DNA from: Strongyloides papillosus
Lineage: Eukaryota > Nematoda > Chromadorea > Rhabditida > Strongyloididae
Direction of reading: 5' to 3'
Length of the DNA stretch: 64,000 nucleotides
Assembly: GCA_005656395.1 (NCBI GenBank)
Contig: SRSI01000036.1
Coordinates: 62,001 to 126,000, forward strand
Shown: one piece after another, positions 48,929 through 60,253 of the stretch
Position numbering within the stretch: the first letter of the stretch is position 1
Layout of the letters: every line of letters starts with the position of its first letter
Program-made: the position numbers and the translations under genes
The notes under the pieces: model-generated
Seen by the model: the letters and a program-made list of their open reading frames with translations, nothing else
The model's database searches: none
Told to the model about the DNA's origin: nothing

Positions 48929-51900
48929 TATAGAAACAAAAAAATACTAAAATATCATAAAATAAACAAAAGTTGCACTGTTAACAATTTTTTGTTAAAC
49001 AAGATCTTTAAATATAATTACAATAACGTTTTTCAACTCTATCAAATATCTATGAATTATAAATTATACAGAGTATCTTTAACACTAACGAATTTATAAA
49101 GTGGTTTATCTTTAGTCGATTTTAATTTTTGTCTCACGTAATCCATAACTTTTATAATTACAAAACCTTGTCTTTGAATTATTTCACTTCTAAAGTTTCT
49201 TTAATTACTGAAGCAACAAATAAAAATTTTCAACGTTGAACTTATGTAATCCATTATGATTCATAAATATCTCTTACACTAATTCTTATCAGACATAATT
49301 TTTAAAGTCATCAGTAAATGAATTTAATTTGGAAATACAATATTAAATGTTTATTTTTAGTTAACTACTAGTTATTGACTTCTTAAAATTTTATTCATAA
49401 ATAACATTTTATATAATCCTTTATATATAGTAATAAATTTATTGGGTTGACGACTCTATAATAATATATAACAATTAATAAAATATAAAACACCTCTTAT
49501 AAAATAAAATTAACTTAAAATGACGAATAAGCATTTTCGTTAAGTTTATATAGTAAACTTAATCCCTTCATTGTCATCAATATTATCACTATATATAGAG
49601 AAGAAATAGCCTCGAAAAATAATTTCCGATTTTTAATAAAATTTTAATAGAAACTTTTATTTTCAATGATACTAAATATTTAATATCAGTCTCATTCAAA
49701 ATCCCGTTCTTGAGATACATTTTTTAAAGTACTAAAAATCTTAAATTTTTGTACCTCTGTTTCATCCATTTAGACACGATAATAATATGGAAATGCACAC
49801 ATATACGTAATTTTTTGTGCTCTTTCTATGGAAATATAAAAAAGTTAATATTTCAAGTTTTATTCTTAAGGTTGGAAAACTTTTTCAAAACGCATTTTTT
49901 TATTCTAAATTTTGGAACTTCAAAACAATATATCTCTGTTCTAGAAAAAAAATCAAGAAAAATATAAATGGTACCTTCAAGTATTTTAATTGCACACATT
50001 CTGAGAGTAATTTCAATAACTTTTAATAATATTAAGCATTTGAAAAACAACCGGTAATTTTTTTGAAATTTTTTCATTCTAAAAAAAGTTTCATTTTTTG
50101 TCAATTTAATATGTTAAGAAGAATAAATTTAAAAACACTTTCTTTTTCTTAATTGTGCGAAAATGATTTTATCTATCTAATGGTGCTAATAACGTTTTTG
50201 TGGAGTTTTTCATTGTCGAGTTATAGTGATTTTTATTTCATTTTACCAACAAATTTTTATCAAAATTTTTGCTAATAATTTTTTTCTTTCTGCATGAATT
50301 TTTCTATTTCTAATAAAATCTTGGGAAAGTTCTTTGTTTAGTAATTTAAATGCAAAATTATATAAAAAATTTTACTTGTCGACGATGAAAAATAAAAAAA
50401 AATAAAAAATTTACGATTTTAAAAAATTCACTTTTTGCTTATAACTTTCTAGGTATTAAATTTTTTTATAATTATCTCTATATAAAAAATAACCATTTTC
50501 AGATAATCTTTATAATTAGCAAAGTTTTATAATCATCTTATGTCTCAATTTAAATATACATTCAAAAAACTTTAATCCTGAATGTACACGTTTTCATATT
50601 TTATGGAATTTAAAAGTATCTAAAATCGAGAAATTTTAGTAATTCAAAATACTTCTTAGGGGAAATTTATTGTCTTTCTTTTGGCTATAAAACCGTTTAA
50701 AAATATTTTTTTAATCTTTAGATATGTTGAAAAAAATAAATTCCATTTTCCAGCACATTTTTGCATTTTGTAGTAAAAGAAGCAAAAAATGAATTATTAG
50801 GATATTTTATGTAGAAACATCTTTTATTAAGCATTTAAAATGTTACATTTTGACCGATGAAATAGAATAACTTTAAGCTGAGTTATGATCAAATATATGT
50901 TATCAATTAATATTTATTATATTTTTTACAATGCAAAGGTACATTGAAAGTGATTTTATAATGAATATGCTCTACATAAGCTTAATTTAAAGCTAATGAA
51001 TTTTTCCAAGTATTGAATAAATTGAAAATTTCAAAGAAGACATTTATTGAGAGCATTTGAATATTCTTGGTTCCTTTTTTAATAATTAAAAATTTATATA
51101 GTTTATTTATTACAACAACTAAAATCTATTACAAATCAATCCAAAAAACTATTTTTTTTAATATCTTACCTTTTACCGCAAACAAAAAAATGTTTAAATC
51201 ATATAACATTTCTTAAAACTACATTATTGTATTAAAATTTATATATCAAAGTTTTATAACATAAAAGAACAAATAAAAGCAAAATGTTGAATAAACTTGA
51301 AAAGTGTCTTAATGAAAATAGGATCAAAATACAATAACATTTGAAAGTAGCTTTATACATACGATAGCTAAGTAATTCTTTTTTTTTAATTCCTATTTTA
51401 TAAATTTTTCTTAAAATTTGATAATTATGACTATATTTTTATAAAATTAAAAAATAAATTAGAAGGTGACACAAAAGTATATACTTATAATTTACGTAAT
51501 AAATCCCGGTTCCGCTGACAAGCAAGTCCCAAGCGAAGTGAATGGGCCACTTGTAATTATCTATTTAAAGAGTATGCTAACATAAATTACAATTCATTTA
51601 AAAAAATTTTATGCTTTGATAAAGATTATCATTCTTATACCTTTGGTTGAAAAGTAAAATATAAAATTACAGTGTCTAATTTCTATGATGTTAAATTTAA
51701 TTATTATAATTACTAACACAAGATCATTAACATAATATTAATTATTTTTATATATCTAAAAACAACTGTAATATTTTTCATTACTCAAACATTTTAGAAA
51801 AATAATTTTTCAATATTTTCAGATTATTAACTACCAATTCATAATATTTTGAATAACTATTATTCTAAATAAACATTTTAAAATATTTTTAAAAATTTTG

Positions 51901-52176
51901 TATATTTAATTTTATTTCTACATTTTTTATGTTTGAGATACGGACGGTTAATGATCAAAAATAGAACAACAACATAAATATTTTTGTTAGAAAAATATTA
52001 TCAATGTCGAAAAATTAAATAAACAGGTCATAATCTCTAAATTGATAAATTGTTTTGAAAATAGTTAATATTTGACTAATCATAACTTTCCAAATTTAAT
52101 TGTAATTAATGGTACTATACTCATTCGAAAGATATTTGTTTATTCTATCAGAATAATAATGAACGAACTTTAAAAT
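48929..52176. other. 3.2-kb AT-rich desert, no gene seen
   Basis: No credible gene. Overlapping open frames at 49749-50104 on both strands are low-complexity. One GC-richer patch at 51507-51550 (cccggttccgctgacaagca) has no recognised identity. Confidence 0.5.
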
Positions 52177-52644
52177 TACACACAAAATGAATAAGTGTCA
52201 TTTCAAACCTGTAGTTGCACGCCGATATACACCGTAAAGACAGTCATTTTGACCTTTTATGATTAATTTTGGATTATGCATAATGAGAACATTGTCTTTT
52301 GCATTTACTGCTCTTAATTTAATTGTTAGCTCGTACAAGTAATTTTTGAATATGAGGACATAGTAAAATAAATACTGCAATCTTACGAAATTGCATATGC
52401 ACAAATTAATAAAAAACTATTGCAAAAACATGGAAATCGTAAATTTTATAATACAGGACAAATGCTTATTATGACGATTTTATAATTAAAATAAAGTAAA
52501 AAAAGGTTTTTTTTGACAAAATATACTATTTGAATAGTAAATTATTATTTAGAAATATTTTCAAAATTTTTCTTTACCAATTTTGTAACATTTTATGCTC
52601 ATAAGTTGTATATTTACTACTAGAAATGTTGTAATACTATACAA
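52177..52644. repeat. Repeat A, copy 2
   Basis: Direct-orientation partner of 25872-26335. On the minus strand (52198-52404) a frame keeps YLYELTIKLRAVNAKDNVLI and ends GQNDCLYGVYRRATTGLK. One Cys of the CLYC pair in copy 1 is Gly here. Confidence 0.85.
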
Positions 52645-53029
52645 TATTTGTAAAATTTCGAATTTTTAAAAAAAGATAAATTTTTTTAAATAATGATATT
52701 AGAAAATGTTCCGGAAATATTTTTATAGAAGATTATAAAAAAAATTATTGTAAAAATTTTAAATTAATTTAGTTAATTCGCCAACCACAATTTTCACTTC
52801 GTTATAAACAATATATTTCTTTAGGAAATAGAACAAAATATGGCAAAATAAAATTTTATTATATATAAAAAGTGCGTCTTACAAATTTATTTATATTATA
52901 CCTTTAAAAATTTATCTACTTTTTTTAGTTTTTCCATAGTAAAAACTAAAACGTTGACATTTGTGAATGTTTTTAGAATTTGACCACTAAAAACTAAAAA
53001 TTTTTACTAAAAAAAAGTGTGTAAGTTAA
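52645..53029. other. AT-rich sequence, no gene seen
   Basis: Spacer between repeat A and the helicase pseudogene. Confidence 0.4.
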
Positions 53030-53935
53030 AATCCATTTGTTCTTATATGAAATTTGTTGAACTAAAATTGTAGTACCCAATTCTATTATGGTAAAGCTGT
53101 TGGTTAAATTAAGAGATCATAATCAATTATTTTGTCTATTTTTTGTAGATTTTATTCTCTTGATGCCATATCTGTACTTGTTATGAGTGAAGAAAAATAT
53201 AAATATGTTATTAGATGTTTATTAAGTACCGAAATTACTAACATAACATTTATACAATTTTTACCTCTTTTATAATCATCAAGGACCATGAGAATCTGTG
53301 ATGCGTGTACGTTTGATCTTTGTTTGTAAGTTAAATAGATTGGTTTTAGTTCTCTTCAATCAACTGTTCAAAACATACTAAGAACGGTAAGGTTTTAGAG
53401 CAAAAGTTTCTTCATTATCTCGAAAAACTCATATTGCTGAAGATCTCCACAAAGACATTCATTGTCTATGCTAATAACTGCTAAAAATTCTGATAATTCT
53501 ACAGATGTTTTCTTTTTTCTGACAAAAATATTTGTTCTTTTAAGATTATATTGTTATCCGTGTAATACATCAAGTAATGCGTACAATTTTGTTTCATGAG
53601 TCAGCATTAGTAACATGATACTAGAAATATTATCACTAATTGGATTATAACTTTTCCAAACCCTCTCGACATAATTTGAACCTAAATACTTTGTTTTTCT
53701 TTGTTCTAAATTATTTGTTAAATTTGACGAAACGATTATTTTCTGAATCATATAAAATGAAGTTTCATTAAGTCGTCAGAAAATCAATCTGAAACATTCT
53801 ACAAGCTTTTTCTATTACTACTGTTTCTTAAAAAATTAACGATATTTCACCTTTATTCAACATTTTAAGAATTTGTTCTGATGTAGCAATTAAAACAGTT
53901 GATCTAAGAGAAACTTTGTCTATACTGATTATACA
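53030..53935 (-). pseudogene. DEAD-box helicase pseudogene with an insertion
   Basis: Homologous to the helicase ORF at 59046-60191, from about its residue 112 onward. Recognisable pieces in order are SIDKVSLRSTVLIATSEQ, ETVVIEKACRMF (motif II region; the acidic box is lost), IQKIIVSSNLTNNLEQRKTK (intact sub-frame 53554-53751), then NECLCGDLQQYEFFEIMKK. About 190 bases of repeat B then intervene, and the gene resumes with LITSTDMASRE (motif V). Weak nucleotide likeness continues to about 53030 (gggtactacaattttagttc). Several stops and shifts make it inactive. Confidence 0.85.
53179..53370. repeat. Repeat B, copy 2, inside the helicase pseudogene
   Basis: Nearly identical to 26485-26676. It lies directly before the codons for helicase motif V, in a gene that has no such segment in its intact relative at 59-60 kb. 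The minus frame NVHASQILMVLDDYKRGKNC is open here as in copy 1. Confidence 0.75.
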
Positions 53936-54838
53936 TATATATAATATTATACTTAAGGGGTATTGATAAGATGAATGAAAAGAGACTACAAATTAATATA
54001 TCCCTCATTTCTCTCCCTCTCTACATTGCATAATATTTCAAATAAAAAACCATTAAAATTAAATTAAAACATGTGTGGAAAAATTATAAAAAAGAAAACT
54101 ACATATGTTTAAAATGATTATATAAAAATTTTTTTGATCATTTATACTGTTTAAATGTGTTAAAAACTTCATTAACTTTTTCATGATGTTTAATAAAGAA
54201 GACTTATAGTATTAGTTTATATGTGATGATTTTAATTTAAAGTGCCACAGATCAAATAATGCTCTTTGTTAAGCCTCTTTTGTTATTCCTTCAAAATTAG
54301 GAATGATAAATATATAAGTTTTTTTTACTTATTATCACATTACTTTTGATAAGTAAAAATGTTAAATAACAAAGTTAATAAATTGATGAAATAAATATTT
54401 ACTTAATGAGTGAAGCTTAATAAAAATAATATGATAAAATTAAGACATGATAAAGACTATTATACATAGGATTTATGAATATATATTTATTAAAATATAT
54501 AATTATAATAGGATGATTGTTAGAAAATACTTCTACTTGTTAGTTAAATGTTGACGAGTTTAATAAGAAAATATAAAATATAATATATATGTGTATGAAT
54601 TTAACTCTTTTTTCTCTTCTATTGCATGAGGGGCTTTGAAACTTGAGTAAATATAAGCTAAATAAGCATATATGTACATATATATACTTTATTTTTTAAA
54701 AATTTCTAAGAAACTTTTGTTGTACAAAAAAATATTAGTACTGGAAAAATAATAAATGTACAATTTTTTTATGAAAAATATTTCTTAGTTGCTAAATAAA
54801 CAAAAATATAATTAATTTTAGTTTGAAAAGTCATAAAT
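53936..54838. other. AT-rich sequence, no gene seen
   Basis: Nothing recognisable. Confidence 0.5.
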
Positions 54839-55135
54839 TTATTTTTTCGATAATATCATATTTTTACAAATAATTTTAGTAAAATCAAAAATTTTCAATA
54901 AAGTATTATGTATATTTGAAATATTTAAAGAAATGTTTATATTAATTTTCAAGTGAAATCTTTTATTAACATCTTGTAAAAAAAGTTTAAAATTAAATGG
55001 ATTATTAATGTTTTGAGTAGAATGAGAAGCACGAAGCAAACCATATAGGGAAAAATAACTAGATATTGGTGGTGCGCAAATGCCAATAATATAAAAAGGA
55101 GATATATAAACTGAAGAATAAAGTCCAGATAACAT
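54839..55135 (-). CDS. Hypothetical protein, 98 residues
   Basis: An ATG-started minus frame with a composition more protein-like than most small frames here: MLSGLYSSVYISPFYIIGIC, then APPISSYFSLYGLLRASHST, then a Lys/Asn/Ile-rich half. Residues about 5-25 are hydrophobic and could be a membrane span or signal-like segment. The 5' side is closed by a stop 13 codons upstream; no splice site is convincing. It does not match a family I know and could be a fragment of a larger decayed gene. Confidence 0.3.
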   Translation of the reverse strand: MLSGLYSSVYISPFYIIGICAPPISSYFSLYGLLRASHSTQNINNPFNFKLFLQDVNKRFHLKININISLNISNIHNTLLKIFDFTKIICKNMILSKK

Positions 55136-56108
55136 ATAACAAGTTAACAGACTAAATTTGTAGTCTTTCTATATTCAACAATATATGCCAATAATATTGA
55201 CACGTGATAAATAAAAAATTTTCTTCAATTTTTTCTTATGTCTTCCTACATCTTATGAGGATTCTAATTAATTTTTTCAAAGATTTATAAAGAATAAGAC
55301 TATAAATATATTTTAAATATAACATCATTCCTTCACAAACTAACTGACTAATACTTGTTAAAAGATAATAAAATAATATATTACATATTTAGTTAATTAT
55401 ATAACATAGAGCTTTTTTTATCATTATAAAATACGTGTCATTTTGATATTTTTATGACAATTTTACGGAAAGCTAATATAATATAAAAAGAAAACTATAC
55501 GGAAAAAGTAATATAAAAATTTCTTCAATGTGTAATTGAAAATTAAAATATTTATATATTATTATTCTTTGAAAATTTCTAATTATTAATTACGAATATA
55601 TATTTATTATGAAAAATAAAATAATAACAATTTTTTGGTTAAATAATTTTTAAAATTAACAAAAGGCTTTTTGAAGGTTTATCTAAATGTTATTTTAAAA
55701 ATTTCTGAACATATTTAATCATTCTTCTTTTTAACAATTTTTTATTTTATTTTAATCAAAAATTTTAAATAATGACCGAATAATACATACATTATGCATG
55801 TAATTTTTATGACAAGTTTTGCTAACTAATTTGTTCCTTTAAAAGATTAACAATTCAACAAAGCAACTATACAAATATAGGCATTTTAAAAAGAAAAAAG
55901 ATGTGTTGTATATAGATTGATATCAGTGAAAATTGTAAAAATAGTCAGTTATGTAATATATTGCATAAAAAAGTATAATGTCAATGACATATGTTGTATA
56001 TTGATAATATAAAGGTAGTATAAAAAGAATTGTTCAATACTCTATGTTTATTTTAAACTTACACCTTCATTTCTAACATTATATACACTAAATTATAATT
56101 ATATAAAT
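55136..56108. other. AT-rich upstream region of the ALDH copy
   Basis: No gene seen. It would contain the promoter of the ALDH frame if that is transcribed, but no element stands out. Confidence 0.45.
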
Positions 56109-57071
56109 ATGGCTAATACAAAAAATGCTATACAATATTTACTTTCAATTAAAGACGGTGAACCAAAAAAAATCACTAATTTTATCAACAATGAATTTGT
56201 TGAAACAGATACTTATATTGATTCTATAAACCCAGCTACAGGAAAAGTTTGGCTTAAAGTTCCAAATTCAACTTCTATTGATATTGATAATGCTGCTAAT
56301 ATAGGAGAGAATGCATTTAAAATTTGGAGAAAAATGTCAATTCAAAAAAGATGTGAACTTTTAGTAAAAATCTCTAATATTATTGAAGAGAATTTGGAAG
56401 AATTTGCCATAATCGAATCACGAGACCAAGGAAAACCTATTTCTCTTGCAAAAGTAATTGATATTCCTAGAGCAATTCATAATTTCAGATTCTTCGCTTC
56501 AACAATTGTTGGAAAAACAACAGTGTCCATGAATAATACTTTTCCTGTAAAAAGTATTAATTACGTAAAAAATGATGCTATTGGTGTAGCTGGATTAATA
56601 TCTCCATGGAATCTTCCATTGTATCTTCTTACTTTTAAATTAGCACCAGCTTTAATATGTGGAAATTGTGTTTTATGTAAACCAAGTGAAATAACATCTG
56701 CTACAATATGGCTTCTATGTCATGCTTTTAAAGATGCTGGATTTCCTAGTGGTGTTGTTAATATGATATTTGATGATGGTATAAATGCTGGAGAAGCTTT
56801 AGTAAGACATCCTAAAATCCCTATAATATCATTTACTGGAAGTACTAAAATTGGTAAACACATTAATACCATTGCAGCTCCAATGTTAAAAAAAGTTTCA
56901 TTAGAAATGGGTGGTAAAAATTGTGGAATAGTTTTTCCCTCTGTGGATATAAATGAAGTTTTTCCACAAATTGCTAAATCATGTTTTATTAATCAGGGAG
57001 AAATTTGTCTTTGTAGTAAACGATTATTTGATCCTAATCCATCACTTCTTCTATCAACATTTGTATTGTAA
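56109..57071 (+). pseudogene. Aldehyde dehydrogenase, ALDH8-like, C-terminally truncated (left copy)
   Basis: A 320-codon intact frame. ALDH enzymes oxidise aldehydes to acids with NAD; the ALDH8 group acts on 2-aminomuconate semialdehyde in tryptophan breakdown. Visible landmarks are the N-terminal FINNEFVETDTYIDSINPAT, the cofactor-fold segment GLISPWNLPLYLLTFKLAPA, CKPSEITSATIW, SFTGSTKIGK, the general-base motif LEMGGKN with its Glu, and NQGEICLCSKRLF with the catalytic Cys. After that box the sequence turns into 13 unrelated residues and stops. Family members are about 490 residues long, so the last third, including oligomerisation parts, is missing. The N-terminus is complete here and absent in the right copy. 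Without its C-terminus the protein is unlikely to be active. A missed downstream exon is possible, but none is visible. Confidence 0.85.
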
Positions 57072-58455
57072 TTCTCATTAATCAAAGACAAATTTTCTTG
57101 GTAAATCTAAAGATAATTAAGAATATAGGCAACATATAAACATAACTCAGATAATTTTGTAACATATTCTTTAATCCGCTTCATTCAAATAATATACATT
57201 TCCCATTACCACTAAGATGTAGAAAGAGAGTTACAACACCATTTTTGATTCTAGTAAAATTATGAAGTCTATCTTCAGTTAGATAAAAAACATCCAAAAA
57301 TAAAGAAAATAACAACCAAAATTACATTTTAGATTTAGTCCTCCAATGTGTAACACAAACCTACAATTACATAAACGGTAAATCAACAAACATAATTTGA
57401 AGACAAAAATATTACCTATTCTACTTCACTTATTCCAAAAAATAAATACTGACCTTTTTGCTTACATGGTAACTGATAATACTAAAAGATATTCCCAATC
57501 CGAAAAATATAAATAACAATTAATATTTGCCGTTTTTAATTACTTGATAATTATGTAGTCCAATAGGATTGAATGAAGCAAAAATTTCTAAATATAGTAC
57601 CTTTAATACAATATATTTTGTTATAAAATAAAAAAATAAACATACCATAAATATAACTGTTTAACAATGATAAGATAGTACTGTTTTACCGATAATAGTA
57701 AAAAATCCATACAATGTAGACATTTTAAAGCATAACTTATAAAAACATCCCAATTATTTTTGAAAAATATTTAAAAATTTCAACATTTCTCATTATGTTT
57801 ATTGGTATTCCGAACCTCTCTTAACACAAAGAAGAATAACATTTTTTCCTTAACATTTTTTAATGTTCTTCAAAGTAAAAAGAATGTAAACCAATTAAAT
57901 GAGTAAATAACAACAATATTGTCATTGGCAGCTACAATGCCAGATTCACTAAACGAAAAAATAACAAAGACAGGAATTTGTTTAAGAGAACATTGTGTAT
58001 TATGGTTAAATGGTAAATTTGAAATTATGGATATAAGAACAAAACATATAGATATATGAAAATATATATAGTTTATCGACTATTTAGTGTAGGAAAAATA
58101 AAATATATCTAAATAAGATTTATTTATTATTTTTAAATAGGAAAGGATATTAAAAAAATGACAAAAATATATGAAAATAATATTTTCTAGAACCAATTCT
58201 TATGAGGAAATCTTTATCTTCTACCACTAAATTGAACAAACTTTTTCTAGCAAGTGATGGTAAAGTTATATCGTTTTTCACAAAATTGAATTTATTAATT
58301 TGGCTTTTTTTTTAAAAATAACTTTTCTAGTTGTTTCAATTACTTCCATTATATTGATGGAATGATCCAAGTGTACTATTAAGAGAATAGTTTTGTGGAT
58401 ATGAAATGTTATCTGTTCTCAAAGCATTCATTTGTACAAGTCCTCATAAAAGTCA
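56211..58455 (+). repeat. Left arm of a large inverted duplication
   Basis: About 2.25 kb matching 60254-62498 in inverted orientation with only scattered mismatches. It carries ALDH from its residue 35 onward plus about 1.4 kb of non-coding DNA. The inner end falls within a helicase fragment. The outer boundary is abrupt: acttatattg is shared, and the sequence outside it is not. Confidence 0.95.
57072..58431. other. Non-coding part of the left arm
   Basis: AT-rich sequence without a supported gene; present again, inverted, at 60280-61637. Confidence 0.5.
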
Positions 58456-58636
58456 TCTTCAAACATTCTGTCAGCTTCTTCTACTACTACTGTTTCTAAA
58501 ATATTAAATGACACTTCACTTCTATTCAACATTTCCAGTATTTGTCCTGTTGTAGCAATTAAAACAGTTTTTTTTTGTACCGCCACAGATCTTTGAAGCA
58601 GTTACTCTGTCTACTTGAAAAAACAAAGCTTCTTAA
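58432..58636 (-). pseudogene. DEAD-box helicase fragment
   Basis: The minus strand reads a piece like LFFQVDRVTASKICGG, then TVLIATTGQILEMLNRSEVS, then ETVVVEEADRMFEDDFYEDL before a stop. This matches about residues 95-178 of the ORF at 59046-60191, with a deletion of about 11 codons near the middle. It keeps the same unusual EEAD box as the intact ORF. The inner end of the left duplication arm lies in its last codons; the right arm at 60250 begins with the same NDFYEDL-like codons. Confidence 0.85.
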
Positions 58637-59045
58637 TATTTTCTACATTACATAAATCTATTTTTAGAATTCTATAAACAAAAAATCAAACTCCAGAATA
58701 AACTAAATAAAAATCAATTAATGTTATAAATTTGTAAACACTAGTAAACTTACACTTTACCATAACTAATTTTTCTTGAATTTGTTCAATGTGAGACATC
58801 ATAAATCTAATAACCATTATTAAGCATGCATTAAAATATAAATCGCAGTACATTAAATAATATTACATCCATAATTTGATCCAACTAACTAGTCTTACTA
58901 AAATACTAGCATTTTAAAAATTTTTGGAAAAATAAAGTTACTTTTAACACGAAAAAAATGTATCTTAAAACTATTTCATTTCAAAGTTTTTGGAAAAAGT
59001 TTACTACATTTTTAATTTAAATTAAAAGATTTTAATTTTTATAAA

Positions 59046-60191
59046 ATGTTCACTTTTATTAAAAATTTAAATTTGCGACAAAATGTGCAAAAACTGAACG
59101 GAGACGACTTTAATTATGTCCAAAGCGAAACTTTTAACGATATAAAGCAGGGAAAGTCTATGTACATAAGAACAGGAAATGGACAGGGTAAAACAGCGGC
59201 CTATCTTACACCACTCTTAGACTATTTTATCGATTTGGCGAAATCTAGTAATAGCAGGCATAAGATGCTGGTTATCTGCCCCACCCGTGAATTGGCAGAG
59301 CAAGTTTATCAAACTTCGACAAACTTACTTTTTCAAGTAGATGGAGGAGTAACTGTATCAAGGATCTATGCCGGCATTCGAAAAATAATCAGCATAGACA
59401 AAGTTCCTCCTAATTCAACTGTCTTAATTGCTACCCCAGGACAATTACTTAAGATGTTGATGAGAGCTGAAATATCACTAATGTCTTTAGAGACAGTAGT
59501 AGTAGAAGAAGCTGACAGAATGTTTGAAGACGACTTTTATGAGGATCTGAAAATGTTGAATTCCTTTATACCTCAATTTTATAGAATTCAGAAATTAATC
59601 GTTTCTTCCAATTCAACAATGAATTTAGAACAAAGAAAGACAGAATATTTAGGACCAAATTATGTCGAGAAGGTTTGGGAAAATCATAGTCCAATAAGTA
59701 ATAATATTTCTAATATTATGTTACCAACTCCAACTCATAACACAAAATTGAGCGCATTGCTCGGTGTACTCCATGGATCACAATATAAACTTAAAAAAAC
59801 AATTATTTTTGTCAGAAAGAAAGAAACTTCTGTAGAGCTATCAATGTTCTTAACACTTAATGGTATAGAAAATGAATGTCTTAATGGTGATCTTGAGCAA
59901 TATGAGCGTTCCGAGATAATGAAAAAACTTTCGCTCCAAAATTTTACCATTATTAGTACAGATATAGCATCCAGAGGATTAAACCTCCCACAAGTAGACC
60001 AATTAATTCATTATGATCTCCCCGTTTCACAACAACTTTACTGCTGCAGGATGGGTAGACTAATTAATATGGGTAAAATGGGTACTACAAATCAACTAAT
60101 TTCGTTTAATTTTTATCAAGAATCTACAGACTTCCATTTACGTGATTACTTGGATGAAATATTGAAAGATCGTTACTTTGGTACTTTTTAA
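59046..60191 (+). CDS. Divergent DEAD-box RNA helicase, 381 residues, intronless
   Basis: A complete ATG-to-TAA frame. Motif order is that of the Ded1/Vasa branch: Q-like NYVQSETF (about residue 23), motif I TGNGQGKT (consensus AxTGxGKT), Ia CPTRELA, Ib TPGQLL, II EEAD (consensus DEAD), III SSNST (consensus SAT), IV IIFVRKK, V STDIASRGLNLP, VI CRMGRLIN (consensus HRxGRxxR), and a C-terminal dimension typical of a helicase core without extensions. DEAD-box proteins use ATP to unwind or remodel RNA. Here motifs I, II, III and VI all deviate, so ATP hydrolysis may be weak or lost even though the reading frame is open. Lack of introns and two decayed relatives nearby suggest a retrocopy or an expanding gene family. 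It sits in the spacer of the inverted duplication. It may be an expressed paralogue or a young pseudogene. Confidence 0.8.
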   Translation: MFTFIKNLNLRQNVQKLNGDDFNYVQSETFNDIKQGKSMYIRTGNGQGKTAAYLTPLLDYFIDLAKSSNSRHKMLVICPTRELAEQVYQTSTNLLFQVDGGVTVSRIYAGIRKIISIDKVPPNSTVLIATPGQLLKMLMRAEISLMSLETVVVEEADRMFEDDFYEDLKMLNSFIPQFYRIQKLIVSSNSTMNLEQRKTEYLGPNYVEKVWENHSPISNNISNIMLPTPTHNTKLSALLGVLHGSQYKLKKTIIFVRKKETSVELSMFLTLNGIENECLNGDLEQYERSEIMKKLSLQNFTIISTDIASRGLNLPQVDQLIHYDLPVSQQLYCCRMGRLINMGKMGTTNQLISFNFYQESTDFHLRDYLDEILKDRYFGTF

Positions 60192-60253
60192 ACTTTTTTT
60201 TCCTTTCATTAACTTTTTTTTCTTTTATTATTTAATTATACATATTTTGAGAA

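Noticed and set aside
49749..50104. Three overlapping open frames on both strands
   Set aside because: Phe/Lys/Ile-rich low-complexity frames in AT-rich DNA, overlapping each other, with no domain.
56109..57071. Treating ALDH as an intact functional enzyme
   Set aside because: The frame is open, but the last third of the family's length is missing and the same truncation is present in both duplicated copies.
59735..59950. 71-codon minus-strand open frame
   Set aside because: Antisense shadow inside the helicase ORF.
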